DNA of 64,000 nucleotides from assembly GCF_910583865.1 (NCBI RefSeq), contig NZ_CAJTYX010000010.1:1-64000 (forward strand). The letters run 5' to 3'. The notes under the pieces were generated by a model, which did not search any database, had not been told where the DNA came from, and saw only the letters and a program-made list of their open reading frames with translations. Both the position numbers and the translations under genes were made by a program. Shown piece after piece: positions 57,812 to 64,000 of the stretch. Positions within the stretch are counted from its first letter, which is position 1, and the number at the start of each line of letters is the position of its first letter. Source of the stretch: an uncultured Muribaculum sp. (GTDB taxonomy: Bacteria; Bacteroidota; Bacteroidia; Bacteroidales; Muribaculaceae).

Positions 57812-60079
57812 ATGGCACAACCAATCAAGAAAACCATCGCGCTGCCCGACGGGCGTACCATCACGCTCGAGACCGGCAAACTCGCCAAGCAGGCCGATGG
57901 AGCGGTAGAGCTGCGCATGGGCAACACCATGCTCCTGGCCACTGTGGTGTCGGCGAAGGAAGCCGGCGAGGGGGTCGACTTTATGCCCCTCCAGGTAGAG
58001 TACAAGGAGAAATTCTCTTCAGCGGGACGTTTCCCCGGCGGTTTCCTCAAGCGTGAGGGCCGCGCATCCGATTATGAAATCCTGACAGCACGCCTTGTCG
58101 ACCGCGTACTCCGTCCGCTTTTCCCCGACAACTATCATGCCGATACGTTTGTCAACATCATCATGTTCTCTGCCGACGGCGAGGACATGCCCGACGCGCT
58201 CGCAGGCCTTGCAGCTTCCGCAGCAATCGCCGTGAGCGACATACCCTTCAACGGGCCTATCTCCGAAGTGCGTGTGGCCCGCATTAACGGCGAATTCGTT
58301 ATCGACCCCACATTCGAGCAGCTCAAGGATGCCGACATGGAGCTGATGGTTGGTGCCACCTACGAAAATATCATGATGGTCGAGGGCGAAATGAAGGAGG
58401 TCAGCGAGGCCGACCTTCTCGCCGCACTGAAGGCCGCCCACGATGCCATCAAGGTGCAGTGCAAGGCTCAGATGGAGCTTGCCGAAGAGCTTCACGTGGT
58501 GAAGCGCGAATACTGCCACGAGGTCAACGACGAGGACCTGCGCAAGGACGTGCACGACAAGTGCTACGACAAGGCCTACGAGGTGGCCAAGGCCGGATGT
58601 GCCGACAAACACTGGCGTATGGACCACTTCGACGCCATCTGCGACGAATATATCGAGAGCCTCCCCGAGGAGGAGCGTGAGGAAAAGACTCCGCTGGTGA
58701 AGCGCTACTACCACGACGTGGAGCGCGAGGCCATGCGCCGCTGCGTGCTCGACGAGGGCGTGCGTCTCGACGGTCGCAAGACCACCGAGATCCGTCCCAT
58801 CTGGATCGAGACAGACTACGTGCCCGGCCCTCACGGATCGGCCGTGTTCACCCGTGGCGAGACACAGGCCCTCGCTACCGTAACCCTCGGTACCAAGATG
58901 GACGAGAAGATACTTGACGACGTGCTCAACCAGGGCAAGGAGCGTTTCCTGCTCCACTACAACTTCCCCCCGTTCTCTACCGGCGAGGCCAAGGCCCAGC
59001 GCGGTGTAGGACGTCGCGAGGTGGGCCATGGCAATCTTGCCCACCGCGCCCTCAAGGGGATGTTCCCTGACGATTTCCCCTATGTCTGCCGCATCGTGAG
59101 CGACATCCTCGAGAGCAACGGTTCCTCGTCGATGGCTACCGTATGTGCCGGCACTCTCGCCCTGCTCGACGCCGGTGTGAAGATGAAGAAGCCCGTCAGC
59201 GGTATCGCAATGGGGCTTATCACTGATTCCGACGGCTCGAAGTATGCCGTGCTTTCCGATATCCTCGGCGATGAGGACCATCTCGGCGACATGGACTTCA
59301 AGGTGACAGGCACACGCGACGGCATCACCGCCACACAGATGGACATCAAGGTCGACGGCCTCAGCTACGAAGTGCTCGAAAAGGCCCTCAACCAGGCTCG
59401 TGAAGGTCGTATGCATATTCTCGACAAAATCTGCGAGGCTATCCCCGCACCGCGTGCCGACTACAAGCCCCACGTGCCGCGCATCGAGACCATGCTCATC
59501 CCCAAGGAACTTATCGGTGCTGTCATCGGCCCGGGCGGAAAGGTCATCCAGGGCATCCAGGAGGCTTCCGGAGCTACTGTCTCCATCGACGAAATCGACG
59601 AGGGCGGCTATATCGAGGTGGCTTCCAACAACAAGGAGTCGATGGACAAGGCTCTCGATATGATCCGCGCCATCGTGGCTCTTCCCGAGGAAGGCAAGGT
59701 ATACCATGGCAAGGTGCGCTCGATACTCGACTTCGGTGCATTCGTGGAGTTCATGCCCAACCGCGACGGTCTGCTTCACATTTCTGAGATCTCATGGGAG
59801 CGTCTTGAAAACATGGAGGCTTCCGGCCTGAAAGAGGGAGACGAGGTAGAGGTGAAGCTCATCGAGATTGACAAAAAGACCGGCAAGTACCGCCTGTCGA
59901 TGCGTGCTCTCCAGCCCAAGCCCGAAGGCTACGTTGAGCCGCAGCGCCGCGAGCGCGGCCCGCGTCCCGAGCGAGGTGGCGACCGTCCCCGTCGTGAAGG
60001 CGGTGACCGTGGTCCGCGTCGTGACCGTGGCGACCGTCCCGAACGAGGCGAGCGTCCGCGCCGCGAACCCCGCGACTGA
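57812..60079 (+). CDS. pnp: Polynucleotide phosphorylase
   Basis: A 3'-5' phosphorolytic exoribonuclease central to RNA turnover. The 755-residue protein has the two RNase PH cores (about 10-230 and 320-555; SAGRFPGGFLKREGR, YNFPPFSTGEAK, SGIAMGLITD), a KH domain with IGPGGKVIQGIQEASGA (about 570-630) and an S1 domain (about 635-705, GAFVEFMPNRDGLLHISEIS). The last 45 residues are an Arg-Gly-Asp-rich basic tail (repeats like RGPRPERGGDRP), common in Bacteroidota PNPases and suited to RNA or partner binding. It is monocistronic between its own promoter and a strong terminator. Confidence 0.97.
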   Translation: MAQPIKKTIALPDGRTITLETGKLAKQADGAVELRMGNTMLLATVVSAKEAGEGVDFMPLQVEYKEKFSSAGRFPGGFLKREGRASDYEILTARLVDRVLRPLFPDNYHADTFVNIIMFSADGEDMPDALAGLAASAAIAVSDIPFNGPISEVRVARINGEFVIDPTFEQLKDADMELMVGATYENIMMVEGEMKEVSEADLLAALKAAHDAIKVQCKAQMELAEELHVVKREYCHEVNDEDLRKDVHDKCYDKAYEVAKAGCADKHWRMDHFDAICDEYIESLPEEEREEKTPLVKRYYHDVEREAMRRCVLDEGVRLDGRKTTEIRPIWIETDYVPGPHGSAVFTRGETQALATVTLGTKMDEKILDDVLNQGKERFLLHYNFPPFSTGEAKAQRGVGRREVGHGNLAHRALKGMFPDDFPYVCRIVSDILESNGSSSMATVCAGTLALLDAGVKMKKPVSGIAMGLITDSDGSKYAVLSDILGDEDHLGDMDFKVTGTRDGITATQMDIKVDGLSYEVLEKALNQAREGRMHILDKICEAIPAPRADYKPHVPRIETMLIPKELIGAVIGPGGKVIQGIQEASGATVSIDEIDEGGYIEVASNNKESMDKALDMIRAIVALPEEGKVYHGKVRSILDFGAFVEFMPNRDGLLHISEISWERLENMEASGLKEGDEVEVKLIEIDKKTGKYRLSMRALQPKPEGYVEPQRRERGPRPERGGDRPRREGGDRGPRRDRGDRPERGERPRREPRD

Positions 60080-60104
60080 TAACGTCCATACCTGCAATTG
60101 ACAT

Positions 60105-60147
60105 AAAGTTCCGCATGCCGCCTGCCAAGGCCGTGCGGAACTTTTTT
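60105..60147 (+). terminator. Rho-independent terminator of pnp
   Basis: AAAGTTCCGCA (60105-60115) pairs with TGCGGAACTTT (60134-60144), running into six T residues (60142-60147). Confidence 0.8.
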
Positions 60148-60257
60148 GCATTCTTTCCCCCGGCTTATGTTTTCGGCCGACTTTACGGCAATAAGAGGCT
60201 GGCTGATGGCAAAAATATGCGATATTTGGATTTGTGCAAGAAAAAAGATTGGTGTGG

Positions 60258-60288
60258 TTTGCGAATTACTAAAATATGCCTAAATTTG
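60258..60288 (+). promoter_or_regulatory. Bacteroidota-type promoter, consensus match
   Basis: TTTG (60258-60261), 19-base spacer, TAAATTTG (60281-60288). Predicted start near 60295, upstream of the ATG at 60322, which excludes the longer frame from 60115. Confidence 0.75.
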
Positions 60289-60321
60289 CGTCCATTGACA
60301 AACATTAATACATATTTGCGT

Positions 60322-61278
60322 ATGAAAAGACTATACACCATTTTGGGCGCCATTGCGTTGGCTGCCGCCGTCATGACACAAAACGTGGCCGCACAACAAG
60401 CCGGCTACACTATGCTTAAATACACCGTTACTCCTGCCGATGGCGAGACGGTCGATGCATTGGAGACAATAGTAATTGATTTCCCTGATCCGGTCGACGG
60501 CATTGATGCCCATATCTCTCCGTCGAATATCGGCAATTATGCCACGTTGACATGCGGCTCTACGGTTATCAAGGCCCAGAAGCTTGAAGCCGGTACGCGC
60601 GAGATAAGCAAGGCATATATCTCATTCCCCAAGACCACCGTTCCGGGTACCTATGTGCTTTCTATTGATGAAGGTGTCTTTATGGACTATGAACAGTCTG
60701 AATCTCACGACGAAGGTGAGGGATACAGCGTCAATCCTCCTATCACTGCCACCTATACCATCAAGGGCGCTCTCCCGGAGACCACGATGAGCAAGTACAC
60801 CCTTGATCCCGCCGACGGCAGCGAGGTCACTTCGCTATCTACAATAATAGTATCGTTCCCCACCACGAATAATTATGATGGTATAGACATATACAGCTAT
60901 TCAAATAAGGCTGTGCTTAAGAAAAACGGCGAAACTGTTGCCACGTCGTCAAGCATCGAGGTGATGGACGACTATTATTCGGCAAGAATTATATTTGATA
61001 CGTCAGTCAAGGAAGCCGGAACCTATACTTTGATAATCCCCGCCGAGACGTTCAAGGATTATTCTACTTCTGGTGATGAGGCTGTCACCAACTACGAGAT
61101 TACCGCCACCTACACCATCAAGGGAACTTCCGGAATAGATGAGGTGGAGGATGCCGTTGTTGATACTCCGGCTACTGTCTATGACCTTTATGGCCGCAGG
61201 ATGAAGAATGCTGATGTTCATAAACTTGATCCGGGCCTATATATCGTCAACGGTAAGAAAGTTTTCGTAAGAAGATGA
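60322..61278 (+). CDS. Exported protein with two Ig-like repeats and sorting-type C-terminus
   Basis: A 318-residue protein of no named family that I recognise. A signal peptide (MKRLYTILGAIALAAAVMTQNVAA) precedes two homologous beta modules (about 28-150 and 151-265). Each starts with a KYT(V/L)xPADGxxV motif and ends in a PGTYVLSI or AGTYTLII strand and an ATYTIKG boundary. The final 50 residues (VYDLYGRRMKNADVHKLDPG, then LYIVNGKKVFVRR) are a typical type A sorting-like end. Its stop overlaps the next start (ATGA), so the two are a coupled pair, probably surface-displayed or secreted. Confidence 0.75.
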   Translation: MKRLYTILGAIALAAAVMTQNVAAQQAGYTMLKYTVTPADGETVDALETIVIDFPDPVDGIDAHISPSNIGNYATLTCGSTVIKAQKLEAGTREISKAYISFPKTTVPGTYVLSIDEGVFMDYEQSESHDEGEGYSVNPPITATYTIKGALPETTMSKYTLDPADGSEVTSLSTIIVSFPTTNNYDGIDIYSYSNKAVLKKNGETVATSSSIEVMDDYYSARIIFDTSVKEAGTYTLIIPAETFKDYSTSGDEAVTNYEITATYTIKGTSGIDEVEDAVVDTPATVYDLYGRRMKNADVHKLDPGLYIVNGKKVFVRR

Positions 61279-62543
61279 GACATTTACGAGTCGCATTTAT
61301 ATCGTCGTTGTTGCCGGTAGCCTTGGGGTTGTCGGCAACACCTCTCTTACCGGCATTCGGAGAGTGCGGTATTACGATCCCTTATGCGGAGGTAGAAATG
61401 ATGGACGGAAACGGCAGGACATGCCGCACAGTCATGCCTTCATCACGTTCCGTGCAGGAGTATGACAAGGATATCGCTTCCGACTATGATTGCTGCTATT
61501 ATTGGCTTGAAAGCTCCGGTGCGATTTCCAGCACATGGGAGACTACGATTACCGAGATCGTGGCGGCTGACGCTGACGGGAAATATCTTATCAAAGGTCT
61601 GTTCGCCGATACGTTCCGTCCTGAGGGCGACAAAGAGTTTGCCGTGGATGATATCGAAGCCGGTTACGACCCTGCTACCGGAGTCATGACCATTACTTGT
61701 GGGCAGCATCTGTTTGACTACAAGTCGGGTGACGATACGTTTCCCATCTCTCTGCTCGCTATAAGGAAGGGCGCTAACGGATGGAACATCACAGCTGACG
61801 GTACTTTGCGGATGCTTCGCACTGAGCGCGGTTTCGGGGTTCTCGCGGATTCGGAGGCCGTGGGATTTTATCTCGGTATGATCAATCCCGACACCGGTCG
61901 TATATCCGGATTCGGAGGCGCGATATATCCGGAGTTCCATGAATTCAACGGAGTGATGATCTACATGGTAACTGCCGATGTCGATACGCAGATGATGGCT
62001 ATGATGTGCGACATCTACAGCTATGTCGATGAAGGGAAGATACACATATCCAATTTCGCTAACTTCGGCTATCATGTCACCATGACGATGGACTACGACA
62101 GTGCGAAAGGTGAGGCATGGGCCGTCGATGCAAAGCTCGACGAGCTTCAGAACCTCGATGGCGGCATGACTCCATTCTATGCGGCCAACTCCCTTTATGG
62201 CGATTCGGATTACGGTATGCCGGTCGTTGACGATGCCGGTCGGTTCTATCTCAGCGCAGCCATAACCAAGGACAATATCGGGAATTCAGTGTTGCAGATA
62301 CCGATTTGGGGGGCCTATATAGAGCAGAACATGCTTGCGCTCTACGGCTCGACCAATATAATGCTGTTCTATCCGCTCCCTGACAGTTCAAGCGGCATAG
62401 ACGAAGTGACGTCTGATCCGGATGAGAATGGCGCTATCGCCCCGGTCTATTATGACCTTCAGGGACATCTTGTCGCCACTCCTGTCAAAGGATGTCTATA
62501 TGTGCGTGTCGACGGTTCTAAAGCCGATAAGGTTATCTATTGA
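61275..62543 (+). CDS. Exported protein with sorting-type C-terminus, coupled to the preceding gene
   Basis: A 422-residue exported protein I cannot place in a family. A signal peptide (MRHLRVAFISSLLPVALGLSA) is followed by a long beta-rich region with repeats of the kind DCCYYWLESSGAISSTWETT, DDIEAGYDPATGVMTITCGQ and GFYLGMINPDTGRISGFGGA. The C-terminus (PVYYDLQGHLVATPVKGCLY, then VRVDGSKADKVIY) resembles the type A sorting module of the neighbouring protein. The 4-bp overlap suggests stoichiometric expression. Function unknown; a surface or extracellular role is likely. Confidence 0.72.
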   Translation: MRHLRVAFISSLLPVALGLSATPLLPAFGECGITIPYAEVEMMDGNGRTCRTVMPSSRSVQEYDKDIASDYDCCYYWLESSGAISSTWETTITEIVAADADGKYLIKGLFADTFRPEGDKEFAVDDIEAGYDPATGVMTITCGQHLFDYKSGDDTFPISLLAIRKGANGWNITADGTLRMLRTERGFGVLADSEAVGFYLGMINPDTGRISGFGGAIYPEFHEFNGVMIYMVTADVDTQMMAMMCDIYSYVDEGKIHISNFANFGYHVTMTMDYDSAKGEAWAVDAKLDELQNLDGGMTPFYAANSLYGDSDYGMPVVDDAGRFYLSAAITKDNIGNSVLQIPIWGAYIEQNMLALYGSTNIMLFYPLPDSSSGIDEVTSDPDENGAIAPVYYDLQGHLVATPVKGCLYVRVDGSKADKVIY

Positions 62544-62549
62544 TTGACC

Positions 62550-62623
62550 GCACAAAGCCCCCAAAGAGCACAGAGGATTTTGTATTAATCTCTGTGCTCT
62601 TTGGGGGCTCTGTGCGTTTTTTT
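62550..62623 (+). terminator. Strong rho-independent terminator between convergent genes
   Basis: A 26-base arm (62550-62575) pairs with 62590-62615 with a single mismatch, contains the core CCCCCAAAGAGCACAGAG, has a 14-base loop and is followed by seven T residues (62617-62623). It also serves the converging minus-strand gene if read from the other side. Confidence 0.85.
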
Positions 62624-62636
62624 CGGCTACGTCGGT

Positions 62637-63860
62637 TCAGGGTACGGAGGGGAGGCGGTAGTGGCGGCGATCGTAGCTGCGCGCCCAACGCTCTGTGACG
62701 CATGCGATGATGAAGTAGGCCACGGTGAGCGCCCACAGCATTCCGTATTGGGTGCTCATTTCGGCGAGCGACGCTCCGTTGGCATCGATGCCGACGAAAC
62801 CCTGCACGCCCCATGTCGCGGGGACGAATCCCGACACGATGCTCCATAGCGGGTTCATGGCAGTGTGGGGCCATGTGAGGCCGGAGAGGAACAGGAAGAA
62901 TATCGATGTGAACACAAACACCGGGAAGCAACTCTCACGCTCCGAAATCATGACGGAGAGGATCTGGCCAAGGAATATCGATGCGAGCATCATGGGGGCG
63001 ATGAACATCAGATAGTCGAACGGATCGCCCACATGGGGCAGACTGAACATCATGGGCACATAGTGCAGAATGTATACAGTCAGCGGCATGTAGATGGTGA
63101 ACACGGCAAGCGCACGCCCGAGTATGGAGGCCGACATCGGGCCTGCCACCTCATCCGGATCGATGCCACCGTTGAGCCTGCGGCGCTCACGCGAGCCTCC
63201 GGCGAGCATCATCACACCCAGTATGGCGCTCTGCTGTAGGATGAGCACGACCAGTCCGACCATGATGAACGACGCGAATCCTTGCGTAGGGTCGCCGAGG
63301 AAGAACGATTGGGTGTCGACCCCCTTCACCGATTCCTGCGGTGCGGTGAAGATGGCTGCCGGAGTCTGGTCGAGCGCTTCGGCCCGGATATCGGCACCGA
63401 GCTGCAGCTGCAGGTCGGTCATGGCGAAGAGTATGCTTCGGTAGCGGAGCAGCAGGCTCATGTCGGTATATAGCGGCAACACGGCCTGCTCCTTGCGGCC
63501 TATGGAGCGTGCATAGTCCTCGGGTATGACGAGTATCGAGTAGACCTTGCGCTCCTTGGCCCACTCCTTTGCCTCCTGAAGCGACGACGCATAGCCGGCC
63601 ACGCCTATGTACTGCGTGGCATCGATCATCCTTGCCAGCTTGCGCGACTCGGCGGTGCGGCTGTTGTCGACTATCGCCATGGGAAGGTCGGTGACTACCT
63701 CAGGATTATAGATGAGAGTGTAGGTGATAGGGTAGAGCAGGGGGAGGGCTATGAAGAAGAGCATCACACCCTTGTCGCGCCAGGTGAGCCTGTAGCCGTT
63801 GAGCAGCGAGCGGTAGAGCGTCGACCACCATTGTCTTATATCTGAAAATATGCGTGACAT
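62637..63860 (-). CDS. ABC-2 type transporter permease (YhhJ/YbhR-like)
   Basis: A 407-residue inner-membrane export permease. One N-terminal helix (about 30-50) is followed by a large periplasmic domain (about 55-190, with VVTDLPMAIVDNSRTAESRKLARMID in part), then five helices in the C-terminal half (FIMVGLVVLILQQSAILGVM, AVFTIYMPLTVYIL, LMFIAPMMLASIFLGQILSV, FVFTSIFFLFLSGLTWP and LWALTVAYFIIACV). This is the ABC-2 permease pattern of drug or envelope-component efflux systems, which usually come as two permeases plus a HlyD-type adaptor. A second membrane protein gene ends 7 bp upstream. Confidence 0.88.
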   Translation of the reverse strand: MSRIFSDIRQWWSTLYRSLLNGYRLTWRDKGVMLFFIALPLLYPITYTLIYNPEVVTDLPMAIVDNSRTAESRKLARMIDATQYIGVAGYASSLQEAKEWAKERKVYSILVIPEDYARSIGRKEQAVLPLYTDMSLLLRYRSILFAMTDLQLQLGADIRAEALDQTPAAIFTAPQESVKGVDTQSFFLGDPTQGFASFIMVGLVVLILQQSAILGVMMLAGGSRERRRLNGGIDPDEVAGPMSASILGRALAVFTIYMPLTVYILHYVPMMFSLPHVGDPFDYLMFIAPMMLASIFLGQILSVMISERESCFPVFVFTSIFFLFLSGLTWPHTAMNPLWSIVSGFVPATWGVQGFVGIDANGASLAEMSTQYGMLWALTVAYFIIACVTERWARSYDRRHYRLPSVP

Positions 63861-63867
63861 GGCTGTA

Positions 63868-64000
63868 TCAGGGGATATAAACGGGATGATATGCGTAGCG
63901 ACGCAGCTTCCACAGCATGGTGAATGGGAGCGCGAGGAATGCGATCAGCGCGACGAATTCCCAGCGGCAGTAGTATAGTTCGTAGCCGTTGAGCGCCGTG
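63868..64000 (-). CDS. C-terminal fragment of a membrane protein, probably the partner permease
   Basis: The minus strand from the window edge encodes about 43 residues ending in RRYAYHPVYIP and a TGA stop at 63868. It includes one hydrophobic segment (FVALIAFLALPFTMLW). The 7-bp gap to the ABC-2 permease gene suggests one operon; the usual neighbour would be a second permease. The rest of the gene lies beyond the window. Confidence 0.6.
   Translation of the reverse strand, partial: TALNGYELYYCRWEFVALIAFLALPFTMLWKLRRYAYHPVYIP

Noticed and set aside
58019..59779. 586-codon open frame antisense to pnp
   Set aside because: It is the mirror of highly biased pnp codons; its product is a His/Val/Leu-rich shadow with no domain, while pnp itself is certain.

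Overview
The window looks like a chromosomal segment of a gut-type Bacteroidales bacterium, most likely Muribaculaceae-like. The evidence is a SusC/SusD locus, an arginine-pathway carbamoyltransferase of the succinylornithine type, DUF4491/DUF6089/DUF6242/DUF3943 family proteins, an EF-G2 paralog, and repeated Bacteroidota-type promoters (-7 TAnnTTTG, -33 TTTG, 19-21 nt spacer). Base composition is fairly GC-rich, apart from an AT-richer patch near 42.5-43.3 kb. Genus is inferred, not proven.

Layout. 1-61: 3' part of tRNA-Arg(CCT). 75-404: small membrane protein. 521-3817 (minus): a dTDP-amino-sugar cassette (ketoisomerase, aminotransferase, RmlA) and a TPR protein. 3899-5192 (plus): pyrH-frr. 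5236-6670: an IS4-type insertion sequence that splits an array of degenerate 9-bp repeats. 6824-12061 (minus): folB, a TPM-domain protein, dgt, lpxB and a DUF2156 protein. 12062-13021: no convincing protein gene, but a 182-bp inverted-repeat element, a promoter, a candidate structured RNA and two terminators. 13022-21715 (minus): a polysaccharide-utilisation locus (SusC, SusD, GH18, DUF1735-LamG lipoprotein, secreted two-repeat protein), suited to N-glycan capture and cleavage, with a 21-bp tandem repeat upstream of its promoter. 22071-29976 (minus): nucleoside kinase, LTA-synthase-like protein, formate/nitrite channel, argF' and EF-G2.

30266-34317 (plus): an ATPase-DUF4435 fusion resembling a single-chain PARIS defence protein, menA, a GH25 lysozyme and an NlpC/P60 peptidase. 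34467-41987 (plus): envelope-assembly genes (beta-barrel proteins, DUF6242, DUF6089, uppS, bamA, ompH). 42210-52916: two large exported proteins, a BspA-type leucine-rich-repeat protein and a 2727-residue multidomain giant, sitting between the first ompH and the second ompH-murI pair (53106-54563). 54705-57641: DUF3943 protein, a small conserved protein (minus) and a PHP phosphoesterase. 57812-62543: pnp and two overlapping exported-protein genes. 62637-64000 (minus): ABC-2 export permease and the end of its upstream neighbour.

Themes: envelope biogenesis (lpxB, bamA, uppS, murI, ompH), nucleotide and RNA metabolism (pyrH, frr, dgt, pnp, nucleoside kinase), glycan foraging, and exported proteins. 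Five exported proteins end in a short beta-rich module like the type IX secretion type A sorting domain. The most unusual items are the ATPase-DUF4435 fusion, the giant-protein insertion, two 9-bp-phased intergenic arrays, a promoter-bearing 88-bp repeat present twice, the 12 kb inverted-repeat/RNA region, and the EF-G2 paralog whose catalytic histidine position is alanine.
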